Assembly: GCF_036099295.1 (NCBI RefSeq)
Contig: NZ_CP107976.1
Span: 1,364,001-1,428,000 of the forward strand
Source: Streptomyces sp. NBC_00358
GTDB lineage: Bacteria > Actinomycetota > Actinomycetes > Streptomycetales > Streptomycetaceae
DNA: 64,000 nt
Direction: 5' to 3'
This document shows, piece by piece, positions 16,131 through 25,252 of the stretch. Each line of letters starts with the position of its first letter. Positions within the stretch are counted from its first letter, which is position 1. The translations under genes were made by a program, and so were the position numbers. Under the pieces are notes generated by a model. It made no database searches and had not been told where the DNA came from. It saw only the letters and a list, made by a program, of their open reading frames with translations.

Positions 16131-16268
16131 AGCTAGAGCGTAAAGCGGTTCCCGCCGTTCCCGCTGGTCAGCGGTGGAGCACCGGGAGCCTGCCGCCCGC
16201 GCCGCCCGGAACCCGGCGCGGGCGGCGGCGATCCGGGCGTTCGCCCAGCCGGGTGAGCCGCCCGGTCC

Positions 16269-16366
16269 GGCCACCGGGGACCCGCGGCCGCCCCGCCAGG
16301 GACCCGTCACGGCGCCGCGCCAGGGCCCCGGTCACAGCCGTCGCGCCGGGGACCCGTCGCAGCCCC
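16269..16366. repeat. Four degenerate 24-26-bp tandem repeats
   Basis: Units at 16269-16292, 16293-16316, 16317-16342 and 16343-16366 share the pattern GCGCC-GGGacCCGTC-C-gc-GCC. They fill the spacer before the PHP-domain gene. No gene is seen in this stretch. Confidence 0.55.
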
Positions 16367-16460
16367 CGGGGCGCTGATCCGCCGTGCGCTCCCGCGTCGG
16401 CTGGGCAACCCTGGGGGGTGGAGCGTGCGGCGGCCGACGCGACCGCCGGAAGGAGTGCCG

Positions 16461-17480
16461 ATGGACCCCGTCGAGGCCCTGGACCGGATCGCGTTCCTGC
16501 TGGAACGGAGTCTGGCGCCCACCTATCGCGTCCGGGCCTTCCGGACTGCGCAGACCCTGCTCGCCGGGCTGCCCCCCGACGAGGTGCGCGAGCGCGCCGG
16601 GACGGGTGCGCTGGAGTCGCTCAAGGGCATCGGCCCGAAGACCGCGCAGGTGGTGCGGGAGGCGCTGGCCGGCGAGGTGCCGGGCTACCTGCAGAAGGTG
16701 GAGCGGGAGTCCTCCGGACCGCTCGCCGAGGGCGGCGAGGCCCTGCGGGCACTGCTGCGCGGGGACTGCCATCTGCACTCCGACTGGTCGGACGGCGGGA
16801 GCCCGATCGAGGAGATGGGACGTACGGCCGCGCGGCTCGGCCACGAGTGGGCGGTGCTCACCGACCACTCACCGCGGCTGACGGTGGCGAGCGGCCTGTC
16901 GCCGGAGCGGCTGCGCGAACAACTGGCGGTCGTCGCCGACCTCAACGAACGATGGGCTCCCTTCCGGCTCCTCACCGGCATCGAGTGCGACATCCTCGAC
17001 GACGGATCGCTCGACCAGGAGCCCGAACTGCTGGAGCGGTTGGACGTGGTGGTCGTGTCCGTGCACTCCAAGCTGCGCATGGACGCGCGGCCGATGACCC
17101 GCCGGATGGTCGCGGCCGTACGCAACCCGCTCTCGGACGTGCTCGGGCACTGCACCGGGCGGCTGCTCGGCGGTCGCGGCCGGCCCGAGTCCGAGTTCGA
17201 CGCGGACGCGGTCTTCGCGGCCTGCGCCGAGACCGGCACGGCCGTCGAGATCAACAGCCGCCCGGAGCGCCTCGACCCGCCGCGCCGGCTACTGCGCGAG
17301 GCGGTCGACGCGGGCGTCCTGTTCTCCCTGGACACCGACGCGCACGCGCCCGGTCAGCTGGACTGGCAGATCTACGGCTGCGCGCGCGCCGAGGAGTGCG
17401 GGGTCCCCGCGGAGCGTGTCGTCAACACGTGGGCCCTGCCCGAGCTGCTGGCCTGGGCCAGGACCCGGGAGACGCCGTGA
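16461..17480 (+). CDS. PHP-domain metal-dependent hydrolase with N-terminal helix-hairpin-helix
   Basis: Encodes 339 residues from ATG 16461, preceded by GGAAGGAG. Residues 1-85 resemble the DNA-polymerase-X/HhH region, with LKGIGPKTAQVVREAL as the hairpin motif. Residues 100-335 form a PHP domain: GDCHLHSDWSDGGSPIEEM, LTDHSPRLT, TGIECDIL, SVHSK, LGHCTGR and SLDTDAHAPGQLDW carry metal-binding His/Asp/Glu residues. In bacterial PolX this pairing gives a 3' exonuclease next to a polymerase; here the nucleotidyltransferase domain is missing. A phosphoesterase or nuclease role is likely but unproven. Confidence 0.82.
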   Translation: MDPVEALDRIAFLLERSLAPTYRVRAFRTAQTLLAGLPPDEVRERAGTGALESLKGIGPKTAQVVREALAGEVPGYLQKVERESSGPLAEGGEALRALLRGDCHLHSDWSDGGSPIEEMGRTAARLGHEWAVLTDHSPRLTVASGLSPERLREQLAVVADLNERWAPFRLLTGIECDILDDGSLDQEPELLERLDVVVVSVHSKLRMDARPMTRRMVAAVRNPLSDVLGHCTGRLLGGRGRPESEFDADAVFAACAETGTAVEINSRPERLDPPRRLLREAVDAGVLFSLDTDAHAPGQLDWQIYGCARAEECGVPAERVVNTWALPELLAWARTRETP

Positions 17481-17664
17481 CGCACGTCACCGCCCATGGG
17501 GTCGTTCCGGGGAACACCCATAGGTAGTTACCCGTTGAACAAACCGTGGGTGCGGATGGGACAGTGTCCCCGGGCCTCACCTCTGCCCGCAGGGACGATC
17601 GTCCGGCTGAAGCCCTGCGGAGCGTTTCGCCGAGAGGCGACCGCCATCGGTGCCCACCACAGTC

Positions 17665-17703
17665 GACCCCGACCGCGATTCCCCCGTCCGGTCGGGGTCT
17701 TTC
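17665..17703 (+). terminator. Rho-independent terminator after PHP gene
   Basis: A perfect 11-bp stem (GACCCCGACCG at 17665-17675, complement at 17689-17699) with a 13-nt loop is followed by TTTCCCTT. Confidence 0.65.
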
Positions 17704-17782
17704 CCTTGCCCGGACCGAAGCACGGCGCGGCGGACCGGTCGGTCCGGACCGGGGACGCCCTTCGCCTCTCCGGCCGTGTCCG

Positions 17783-17814
17783 GTTGACTTCGAGTCCGCT
17801 CCAATTCGTAGCGT
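17783..17814 (+). promoter_or_regulatory. Candidate promoter of SDR gene (possibly leaderless)
   Basis: TTGACT at 17783-17788 and TAGCGT at 17809-17814 resemble vegetative boxes, with a long 20-bp spacer. The TAGCGT box ends 6 bp before the ATG at 17821, so transcription could start at or near the start codon. No ribosome site is visible, which fits a leaderless mRNA. Confidence 0.35.
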
Positions 17815-17820
17815 GCGGGC

Positions 17821-18780
17821 ATGAGCACTGCACAGCACAGGATCGGTTCGGGATTCGGCGCCCGGAGCACCGCCGACGACGTCCTCCAGGGAATCGACCT
17901 CTCCGGCAAGCTCGCCGTCGTCACCGGCGGCTACTCGGGGCTCGGCCTGGAGACGACCAGGGCGCTGGCCGGGGCGGGCGCCCGGGTCGTGGTCCCCGCC
18001 CGGCGCCCGGCGACCGCGCGCGAGGCACTGGAAGGCGTCGACGGGGTCGAGACCGACGAGCTCGACCTCGGCGACCTGGACAGCGTGCGCGCCTTCGCCG
18101 AACGGTTCCTCGCCTCGGGCCGTGTCATCGACATCGTCATCGACAGCGCCGGCATCATGGCCTGCCCCGAGACCCGGGTCGGCCCCGGCTGGGAGGCCCA
18201 GTTCGCGACCAACCACCTCGGTCACTTCGCGCTGGTCAACCGGCTCTGGCCGGCGATCGAGCCGGGCGGCGCGCGGGTCGTGTCCGTGTCCTCCGCCGGC
18301 CACCACTACTCCGGCATCCGCTGGGACGACGTGCACTGGCGGACCGGCTACGACAAGTGGGAGGCCTACGGCCAGGCGAAGACGGCGAACGTGCTGTTCG
18401 CCGTGGAGCTCGACCGGCGCGGCCGGGACTCCGGCGTACGGGCCTTCTCGCTGCACCCCGGCGGCATCCTCACCCCGCTCCAGCGGCACCTGCCCAAGCA
18501 GGAGATGGTCGAGCGCGGCTGGATCGACGAGGACGGCAAGCCGCTCGACCCCGAGGGCTTCAAGACGCCCCGACAGGGTGCGGCCACCCAGGTGTGGGCC
18601 GCGACCTCACCGCGGCTCGCGGGACTGGGCGGGGTGTACTGCGAGGACTGCGACATCGCCGAGAACGCCCCGGCGGACGGCACCCGGACCGGCGTACGCG
18701 GCTACGCGACCGACCCCGCCGAAGCCGCCCGGCTGTGGGAACTCTCGGCGGAGCTGACCGGGGTGAACGCCTTCGCGTGA
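17821..18780 (+). CDS. Short-chain dehydrogenase/reductase
   Basis: Encodes 319 residues. The NAD(P) motif TGGYSGLG is near residue 38, followed by DSAGIMACPE and NHLGHF in place of the usual NNAG region. The catalytic Ser lies in VSSAGHHYSG and the catalytic pair in YGQAK, so the active site is complete. The NHLGHF and YGQAK sequences match the retinol-dehydrogenase/protochlorophyllide-reductase-like branch. The substrate is unknown. It is monocistronic, with a terminator upstream. Confidence 0.85.
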   Translation: MSTAQHRIGSGFGARSTADDVLQGIDLSGKLAVVTGGYSGLGLETTRALAGAGARVVVPARRPATAREALEGVDGVETDELDLGDLDSVRAFAERFLASGRVIDIVIDSAGIMACPETRVGPGWEAQFATNHLGHFALVNRLWPAIEPGGARVVSVSSAGHHYSGIRWDDVHWRTGYDKWEAYGQAKTANVLFAVELDRRGRDSGVRAFSLHPGGILTPLQRHLPKQEMVERGWIDEDGKPLDPEGFKTPRQGAATQVWAATSPRLAGLGGVYCEDCDIAENAPADGTRTGVRGYATDPAEAARLWELSAELTGVNAFA

Positions 18781-18817
18781 ACCACGCGGGGGTGGGCGCG
18801 TCGGCTCCCTCGACTCC

Positions 18818-18878
18818 GGCGCCGGTTCCGGCGCCGGTTCCGGTTCCGGCTCGGGCTCCGGCTCGGGCTCCGGCGCAC
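18818..18878. repeat. GGTTCC/GGCTCC hexamer repeat tract
   Basis: Alternating GGTTCC, GGCGCC and GGCTCG hexamers and dodecamers run for about 60 bp. In the minus-strand hydrolase frame they would encode Gly/Ala/Thr-rich sequence. This looks like repeat expansion in a decaying gene end. Confidence 0.55.
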
Positions 18879-18879
18879 C

Positions 18880-19003
18880 AGGAGTCTGCCGTGAACTCCC
18901 TGATATCCGCGGTGAGTTGTTCGCGGCGTGCGGCGAACAGGCCGTGGCCCGCGTTCTCGTAGACCCTGAACCTGCTGTCGGGCACCAGCTCCGCCGTCGA
19001 CGG
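18880..19003 (-). pseudogene. Remnant of alpha/beta hydrolase 3' end
   Basis: Minus-strand translation gives STAELVPDSRFRVYENAGHG, then LFAARREQLTADIREF, the typical last 40 residues of a chloroperoxidase-like alpha/beta hydrolase with the catalytic His in AGHG. Nothing upstream (19004-19079) matches the rest of the fold, and downstream the frame runs into hexamer repeats without a native stop. Only the tail survives. Confidence 0.55.
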
Positions 19004-19079
19004 GGCTCGCGGCGTACGGCATGGGGGCGCGCGAGAGCACGGGGCGGCGGCCGGTACGCCGTCCGGTGGTCCGGGAGGG

Positions 19080-20402
19080 TCAGTGCGGCGCCCGTTCCTC
19101 CAGGGCCGTGCGCCAGGCGGGTGACGGGCCCGTGGGTACCGGTTCCTCCCGTCGGCCGCCACGCGCGAAGAAGTCGGCCAGCGGCAGGATCGCGGCGCCG
19201 ACCGTGACGGCGTCGGGGCCGAGGCGACCGAGGTCGATGGTGACCCGCTGGGCCGGATAGCGCAGGGCGTACGAGGAGGCGTACCGGCGGACGGCGGGCA
19301 GGAAGCGGGAACCGAGCTGGAGGCCGGCCCAACCGCCGATGAGGATGCGCTCGGGCTGGAAGAGGTTGATCAGGTCGGAGAGCCCCGCGCCCAAGTACTC
19401 GGCGGTCTCCTCCAGGACGGCGAGGGCGATGAGGTCCGGCTCGGTCCCCTCGGGCGGGTACGCGGCGGCGAGCATCGCGGTGAGCGCGGTCTCCTCGTCG
19501 GTGCCCTCCGGAGGACGCCCGCCCTCCTCGCGCCAGCGGTCCAGGAGCGCCTCGGCGCCCGCGTAGGCCTCCAGACAGCCGAGGGCACCGCAGCGGCAGC
19601 GGCGACCCCTGACCCGTACGGTCAGATGCCCCCATTCGACCGACCGGCCGTTCTCCACCTCCTCGGTGACCAGGCAGGCGCCGACACCGGAGCCGAAGAG
19701 GACGACCACCGCGTTGCGGGCCCCGCGTCCGGCGCCGAACCACATCTCGGCCTGGCCGAGGGTGCGGGCGCCGTTGTCCGCGAAGTACGGCACGGCGTCG
19801 GGGAGTTCGCAGGCGGAGCGGAGCAGGGACTCCAGCGGGACGGCGTCCCAGCCGATGGTCTGGCCGTGCACCACCGCGCCCCGCTCGGGGGTGCGGGCGA
19901 CGATGCCGGGCACCCCGATACCGACGCCGAGGAGCTGCCCGGGGGCGATGTCCGCCTCGGCGAGGACCTCGGCGATGCCGTCCCGGATATGGCCGACGAT
20001 GACGTCGACGTCGTACTCCTGGCGCCTGAGCGGGCGGTCGGTCTCGTAGCCCTGGCGCTCCAACGGCCTTTCGGCGCGGGCGAGTTCGGTCAGGGTGAGG
20101 TCGAACAGCTCGATACGGACGCGGGTTTCACCGACGTCGACGCCGATCATGTGGCCACTGCCGGGCACGACCCGCAGCAGGGTGCGGGGGCGGCCGCCGT
20201 CGGAGTCGACGCTGCCGGCCTCCTCGACCAGGCCGTCGGTGACGAGTTCGGCGACCACGTTGCTGATGGATCCGGAACTCAGTCCGGTCGCGGGACCGAG
20301 CTCGTAGCGGCTCATCGGCCCGTCGAAATACAACCGTTGTAGTACGGCGGTGCGGTTGCCCCGTCGCAGGTCACGCACTGTCCGTCCGTTCCGCCCCGCC
20401 AT
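19080..20402 (-). CDS. ROK-family transcriptional repressor
   Basis: Encodes 440 residues from ATG 20402, with GGAAGGGA upstream. Residues 10-75 form a winged helix (NRTAVLQRLYFDGPMSRYEL and GLSSGSISNVVAELVTDGLV). The ROK domain follows, with VDVGETRVRIELFDL, a GIGVPGIV segment and the zinc-type CRCGALGCLEAYAG signature. ROK repressors release DNA on binding a sugar or sugar phosphate. It is divergent from the sugar ABC transporter and beta-glucosidase genes and is their likely regulator. Confidence 0.85.
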   Translation of the reverse strand: MAGRNGRTVRDLRRGNRTAVLQRLYFDGPMSRYELGPATGLSSGSISNVVAELVTDGLVEEAGSVDSDGGRPRTLLRVVPGSGHMIGVDVGETRVRIELFDLTLTELARAERPLERQGYETDRPLRRQEYDVDVIVGHIRDGIAEVLAEADIAPGQLLGVGIGVPGIVARTPERGAVVHGQTIGWDAVPLESLLRSACELPDAVPYFADNGARTLGQAEMWFGAGRGARNAVVVLFGSGVGACLVTEEVENGRSVEWGHLTVRVRGRRCRCGALGCLEAYAGAEALLDRWREEGGRPPEGTDEETALTAMLAAAYPPEGTEPDLIALAVLEETAEYLGAGLSDLINLFQPERILIGGWAGLQLGSRFLPAVRRYASSYALRYPAQRVTIDLGRLGPDAVTVGAAILPLADFFARGGRREEPVPTGPSPAWRTALEERAPH

Positions 20403-20453
20403 GTGATGTCCCTTCCGGCCTGCCCGAACTGCAAGATACCCCTGCGCGATCCC

Positions 20454-20498
20454 TTGACGCGACTTTCTTCCGGGTCTTAACTCACGTCCTAAATTAAG
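20454..20498 (+). promoter_or_regulatory. Candidate promoter and ROK operator for sugar-uptake operon
   Basis: TTGACG at 20454-20459 stands 17 bp from TTAACT (20477-20482). Overlapping this, CTTAA at 20476-20480 and TTAAG at 20494-20498 form an inverted repeat with 13-bp spacing. ROK repressors often bind AT-rich TTAA-type palindromes, so binding here would block the promoter. The -10 match is weak. Confidence 0.45.
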
Positions 20499-20570
20499 CC
20501 ATGAGGATCGTTCGGGAAGTGAACGCGGACGCCCCTCCTGGCTCCCTCCGGGAAAGGGACATAAGCAGCC

Positions 20571-21884
20571 ATGCGCAGAATCCGAGCCGCGGCCGCAGGT
20601 GCGGTCACCATCTCTCTGCTGACCGCCGCGACCGCCTGTGGCGGCGGCTCGTCGAGCGGCGGGTCCAACGCCTCGCCGAAGACGCTCACGTACTGGGCGT
20701 CCAACCAGGGCGCCAGCATCGAGATCGACAAGAAGACGCTCGCCCCCGAACTGGCGAAGTTCGAGAAGCAGACCGGCATCAAGGTGAAGCTGGAGGTCGT
20801 CCCCTGGTCCGACCTGCTGAACCGCATCCTCACCGCCACCACCTCCGGCCAGGGCCCCGACGTCCTCAACATAGGCAACACCTGGAGCGCCTCCCTGCAG
20901 GCCACCGGCGCGCTGCTGCCGTGGGACGCGAAGAACTTCGCCAAGATCGGCGGCAAGGACCGCTTCGTCGACTCCGCGCTCGGCTCCACCGGCGCGGCGG
21001 GCAAGGACCCCGCCGCGGTGCCGCTGTACTCGATGGCGTACGCGCTCTACTACAACAAGAAGTCGTTCGCCGACGCCGGTATCTCGGGCCCGCCGGCCAC
21101 CTGGGCCGAGCTGGTCGCCGACGGCAAGAAGCTCTCCAAGGGCGGCAAGTGGGGCCTCGGCGCCGAGGGTTCGAACGCCTCGGAGAACATCCACCACGCC
21201 TTCGTCTTCGCCAAGCAGCACGGCGCCGACTTCTTCACCGCCGACGGGACGGCCGACTTCACCAACGACGGGGTCGTCTCCGCGGTCAAGCAGTACGTCG
21301 ACCTGATGGCGAAGGACAAGATCATCGCCCCGGGCAACGCCGAGTACGCGCAGAACCAGTCCGTGAGCGACTTCGCCAAGGGCAAGAACGCGATGCTGCT
21401 GTGGCAGTCCGCGGCCGCCAACCTCAAGGCGCAGGGCATGAGCGAGGACGCGTACGGCATCGCTCCGGTGCCCGTGCAGTCCGGCACCCCGGGCACGGGC
21501 GCGAACGTCAACTCGATGGTCGCGGGCATCAACCTCGCGGTGTTCAAGAACACCAAGAACCTCGACGGCGCCACGAAGTTCGTGAAGTTCCTGACCAGCG
21601 ACGCCGAGCAGAAGATCCTCAACGGCGCCTACACCTCGATCCCGCCGGTCAAGACCGCCCAGACGGACACCGCGTTCAACTCCCCCTCGAACGCGGTTCT
21701 CAAGGACACCCTGGCCAAGAGCGCCGCGGCACTGCCGCAGGTCGCCGACGAGTCCCAGTTCGAGACCGCGGTCGGCACGGCCATCAAGGGCCTGTTCGCC
21801 GACGCCGCCGGCGGCCGTGCGGTGACCACCGCGTCGGTGAAGGCGGCGCTCGAGAAGGCCCAGCAGCAGATGCCGAAGAAGTGA
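20571..21884 (+). CDS. Sugar ABC transporter substrate-binding lipoprotein
   Basis: Encodes 437 residues; ATG 20571 follows GGGAAAGGGAC. The N terminus is a lipoprotein signal (MRRIRAAAAGAVTISLL with lipobox TAATAC, Cys about residue 23) and a Gly/Ser linker. The mature part is a family-1 sugar-binding protein: VPWSDLLNRILTATTSGQGPDVLNIGNTWSA, MAYALYYNKKSFADAGIS and SNASENIHHAFVFAKQ. It should be anchored outside the membrane and deliver an oligosaccharide to the two permeases. The GH1 enzyme at the operon end suggests a beta-glucoside such as cellobiose. Confidence 0.88.
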   Translation: MRRIRAAAAGAVTISLLTAATACGGGSSSGGSNASPKTLTYWASNQGASIEIDKKTLAPELAKFEKQTGIKVKLEVVPWSDLLNRILTATTSGQGPDVLNIGNTWSASLQATGALLPWDAKNFAKIGGKDRFVDSALGSTGAAGKDPAAVPLYSMAYALYYNKKSFADAGISGPPATWAELVADGKKLSKGGKWGLGAEGSNASENIHHAFVFAKQHGADFFTADGTADFTNDGVVSAVKQYVDLMAKDKIIAPGNAEYAQNQSVSDFAKGKNAMLLWQSAAANLKAQGMSEDAYGIAPVPVQSGTPGTGANVNSMVAGINLAVFKNTKNLDGATKFVKFLTSDAEQKILNGAYTSIPPVKTAQTDTAFNSPSNAVLKDTLAKSAAALPQVADESQFETAVGTAIKGLFADAAGGRAVTTASVKAALEKAQQQMPKK

Positions 21885-21898
21885 GTGCGGACACCTCC

Positions 21899-22900
21899 AT
21901 GACCACCACGACCGCCGCCTCCGCCGAATCCGGCGAGCGGACGGTGCGCAAGAGCTCCCCCGGTGCGGCGCGCGGCCCGCGCCGCACCGGGCGGATCAAG
22001 CGCATCGGACTCCCCTACCTGCTGCTCCTGCCCGCGCTGGTGCTCGAACTCCTCGTCCACCTGGTGCCGATGGTGATCGGCATCGTGATGAGCTTCAAGG
22101 AGCTCACGCAGTTCTACATCCGCGACTGGGGCACGGCGCCCTGGGCCGGCTTCGACAACTACTCGGTGTCGGTGCACTTCGACGAACCCGTCGGCGAGGC
22201 GCTGCTGCACTCCTTCTTCGTCACCATCGCCTTCACGCTCCTGTCGGTCGGCCTGTGCTGGCTGATCGGCACCGCGGCCGCGATCTACATGCAGGACAAC
22301 TTCGTGGGGCGGGGTGTGCTGCGGGCCCTGTTCCTGGTGCCGTACGCGCTGCCCGTGTACGCGGCCGTGATCACCTGGGTGTTCATGTTCCAGCACGACA
22401 ACGGCCTGGTGAACCACGTCCTGCACGACCAGCTGCACCTCACCGACAAGCCGTCCTTCTGGCTGATCGGCGACAACAGCTTCTACGCGCTGCTCACCGT
22501 GTCCGTGTGGAAGGGCTGGCCGTTCGCCTTCCTGATCGTCATGGCGGGCCTGCAGAACATCCCGGGCGAGCTGTACGAGGCCGCCGCCCTGGACGGCGCG
22601 GGCCTGTGGCAGCAGGTGCGCCGCATCACACTGCCGTCACTGCGGCCGGTCAACCAGGTGCTGGTACTGGTGCTCTTCCTGTGGACGTTCAACGACTTCA
22701 ACACGCCGTTCGTCCTGTTCGGCAAGACCGCCCCGGACGCGGCGGACCTCATCTCGGTCCACATCTACCAGGCGTCCTTCGTCACCTGGAACTTCGGCAC
22801 CGGCTCGGCGATGTCCGTGCTGCTGCTGCTCTTCCTGCTCGTGGTGACCGGCGTCTACCTGCTGCTGACCTCCCGGGGAAGGAAGACGGCCGATGTCTAG
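21899..22900 (+). CDS. Sugar ABC transporter permease (MalF-type)
   Basis: Encodes 333 residues from ATG 21899; GTG 21881, overlapping the upstream stop (GTGA), is an equally plausible start that would add six residues. After a basic N-terminal tail there are six membrane helices, the first being LPYLLLLPALVLELLVHLV. The EAA loop, which contacts the ATPase, reads ELYEAAALDGAGLWQQVRRI. No ATPase gene is present in the operon, so a shared MsiK-like ATPase encoded elsewhere is expected, as usual in Streptomyces. Confidence 0.87.
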   Translation: MTTTTAASAESGERTVRKSSPGAARGPRRTGRIKRIGLPYLLLLPALVLELLVHLVPMVIGIVMSFKELTQFYIRDWGTAPWAGFDNYSVSVHFDEPVGEALLHSFFVTIAFTLLSVGLCWLIGTAAAIYMQDNFVGRGVLRALFLVPYALPVYAAVITWVFMFQHDNGLVNHVLHDQLHLTDKPSFWLIGDNSFYALLTVSVWKGWPFAFLIVMAGLQNIPGELYEAAALDGAGLWQQVRRITLPSLRPVNQVLVLVLFLWTFNDFNTPFVLFGKTAPDAADLISVHIYQASFVTWNFGTGSAMSVLLLLFLLVVTGVYLLLTSRGRKTADV

Positions 22901-23795
22901 CATCTCCACCACCACCCGCCCGGCCACCGCCCGGTCGGCCGCCCCCCGCTCGCCGATGGCGCCGCCGCGGTCCTTCCTGTGGTCGCGGCGGATCTTCCTC
23001 ACCCTGCTCACCGGCTTCGTCCTGGTGCCCGTCTACGTCATGGTCTCCAGCTCGCTGAAGCCGCTCGCGGACGTCTCGGGGAAGTTCCGCTGGATACCGA
23101 GCGGCCTGACGCTGCGGCCGTACGTCGACATCTGGTCGACGGTGCCGCTCGCGCGGTACTTCGTGAACTCGCTGATCGTGGCGGGCGCGGCCACGATCTG
23201 CTCGGTCGTGATCGCCGTCTTCTCGGCCTACGCGGTCAGCCGCTACAACTTCCGCGGCAAGCGTGTCTTCACGGTCACCGTGCTGTCCACCCAGATGTTC
23301 CCCGGCATCCTCTTCCTGCTGCCGCTGTTCCTGATCTACGTCAACATCGGCAACGCGACCGGGATCGCGCTGTTCGGCTCGCGCGGCGGTCTGATCCTCA
23401 CGTATCTGACCTTCTCGCTGCCGTTCTCCATCTGGATGCTGATCGGGTACTTCGACTCGGTGCCGCGCGATCTGGACGAGGCGGCGCTGGTGGACGGCTG
23501 CGGGCCGCTCGGCGCGCTCTTCCGGGTCGTCGTCCCGGCCGCGATCCCCGGCATCGTCGCCGTCGCCGTCTACGCCTTCATGACCGCCTGGGGCGAAGTG
23601 CTGTTCGCGTCGGTGATGACCAACGACGCCACCCGCACCCTCGCCGTCGGACTGCAGGGCTACTCCACGCTCAACGACGTGTACTGGAACCAGATCATGG
23701 CCGCCTCGCTGGTCGTCAGCGTCCCCGTGGTGGCCGGCTTCCTGCTGCTCCAGCGCTATCTCGTCGCCGGTCTCACGGCGGGCGCCGTCAAGTGA
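22893..23795 (+). CDS. Sugar ABC transporter permease (MalG-type)
   Basis: Encodes 300 residues. ATG 22893 overlaps the previous gene by 8 bp, behind GGGGAAGGAAG. It has six membrane helices, and the EAA loop is [20 protein letters not shown]. It pairs with the upstream MalF-type subunit to form the channel of a CUT1 sugar importer. Confidence 0.87.
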   Translation: MSSISTTTRPATARSAAPRSPMAPPRSFLWSRRIFLTLLTGFVLVPVYVMVSSSLKPLADVSGKFRWIPSGLTLRPYVDIWSTVPLARYFVNSLIVAGAATICSVVIAVFSAYAVSRYNFRGKRVFTVTVLSTQMFPGILFLLPLFLIYVNIGNATGIALFGSRGGLILTYLTFSLPFSIWMLIGYFDSVPRDLDEAALVDGCGPLGALFRVVVPAAIPGIVAVAVYAFMTAWGEVLFASVMTNDATRTLAVGLQGYSTLNDVYWNQIMAASLVVSVPVVAGFLLLQRYLVAGLTAGAVK

Positions 23796-23830
23796 GCCAT
23801 GCCAACCCCATTGATGACGAAGGGACTTCA

Positions 23831-25189
23831 GTGACCATCGACTTTGCCGCCCTCCCCGAGGACTTCCTGTGGGGAACGGCCACGTCGGCCTACCAGATCG
23901 AGGGAGCCGTCGCCGAGGACGGCCGCTCCCCCTCCATCTGGGACACCTTCTCGCACACCCCCGGCAAGATCGACAACGGCGACGACGGGGACGCCGCCTG
24001 CGATCACTACCATCGCTGGCGCGAGGACATCGGGATCATGCGCCAACTCGGCACGAACGCCTACCGGTTGTCCATCGCCTGGCCGCGGGTGATGCCGGGC
24101 GGCGACGGCCCGGTCAACGCCAGGGGGCTCGACTTCTACGACGCGTTGATCGACGGTCTGCTGGAGGCGGGCATCACGCCCTCGGTCACCCTCTACCACT
24201 GGGACCTGCCGCAGGTGCTCCAGGACCGGGGCGGCTGGCCGGCCCGTGACACGGCGCACCACTTCGCGGCCTACGCGTCGGTCGTGGCGGAGCGGCTCGG
24301 GGACCGCGTCCAGCACTGGACCACCCTCAACGAGCCGCTGTGCTCGGCCTGGATCGGCCACCTGGAGGGGCGGATGGCCCCGGGCCTGACCGACCTGACG
24401 GCCGCGGTCCGCGCCTCCTACCATCTCCTGCTCGGCCACGGGCTCGCCACGCAGGCGATCCGCGCCGCGGCGCCGGGTGCTCAGATCGGCATCGTCAATA
24501 ACCTCTCCAGCATCGAGCCGAACACCGACCGTCCCGAGGACGTCGCGGCGGCGAAGCGGCTGGACGGGCACACCAACCGGTGGTGGCTCGACCCGGTGCA
24601 CGGCCGCGGCTTCCCCGCCGACATGCTGGAGGTCTACGGGGTCGAACTCCCCGAGGCCGCCGGTGACCTGGAGACGATCGCCGCGCCGCTGGACTGGCTG
24701 GGGCTCAACTACTACTTCCCGTCCAGCGTGGTCGACGACCCCACCGGTCCGGCCCCGCACGTGCGCACGGTCAGCCGTCCCGGCGTGCCCCGCACCGGGA
24801 TGGACTGGGAGGTCGAGGCCGCCGGCATCGAGCGCCTGCTGCTCCGCCTGACGAACGACTACGGGGCCCGCAAGCTGTACGTCACGGAGAACGGCTCCGC
24901 CTATCCCGACGTCGTACGCCCCGACGGCAGCGTTCACGACCCGGAGCGCCTCGCGTATCTCGAACAGCACCTGGCGGCCTGCGCCTCGGCCGCCCGCAAG
25001 GGCGTCCCGCTGGCCGGCTACTTCGCCTGGTCGCTGCTGGACAACTTCGAGTGGGCGTACGGCTACGACAAGCGGTTCGGTCTGGTGCACGTCGACTACA
25101 AGACCCAGCAGCGGACGATCAAGGGCAGCGGTCACCGGTACGCGGAGATCGTCCGCAAGCACCGCGGCAGCGCACGCGACGCGGCCTGA
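23831..25189 (+). CDS. GH1 beta-glucosidase
   Basis: Encodes 452 residues from GTG 23831, preceded by GAAGGGAC. It is a complete GH1 barrel. [16 protein letters not shown] is the N-terminal signature, TLNEP near residue 170 carries the acid/base Glu, and [11 protein letters not shown] near residue 355 the nucleophile Glu. There is no signal peptide, so it acts on imported sugar. Together with the ROK repressor and CUT1 importer it forms a beta-glucoside uptake and hydrolysis operon. The repressor is ROK-type rather than the LacI-type CebR known for cellobiose, so the inducer may differ. Confidence 0.88.
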   Translation: MTIDFAALPEDFLWGTATSAYQIEGAVAEDGRSPSIWDTFSHTPGKIDNGDDGDAACDHYHRWREDIGIMRQLGTNAYRLSIAWPRVMPGGDGPVNARGLDFYDALIDGLLEAGITPSVTLYHWDLPQVLQDRGGWPARDTAHHFAAYASVVAERLGDRVQHWTTLNEPLCSAWIGHLEGRMAPGLTDLTAAVRASYHLLLGHGLATQAIRAAAPGAQIGIVNNLSSIEPNTDRPEDVAAAKRLDGHTNRWWLDPVHGRGFPADMLEVYGVELPEAAGDLETIAAPLDWLGLNYYFPSSVVDDPTGPAPHVRTVSRPGVPRTGMDWEVEAAGIERLLLRLTNDYGARKLYVTENGSAYPDVVRPDGSVHDPERLAYLEQHLAACASAARKGVPLAGYFAWSLLDNFEWAYGYDKRFGLVHVDYKTQQRTIKGSGHRYAEIVRKHRGSARDAA

Positions 25190-25252
25190 CGGCGACGGCG
25201 ACGGCGCGCGAGCGGCACCAGGTCCTGTCCCGCAAGGGGCAGTTCGCCGCGG

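Noticed and set aside
15558..16136. Plus-strand ORF of 192 codons after the acyl-CoA dehydrogenase promoter region
   Set aside because: It has no conserved features, runs through repetitive GTTCGGCCGA-like sequence and overlaps the antisense of the supported 78-aa gene.
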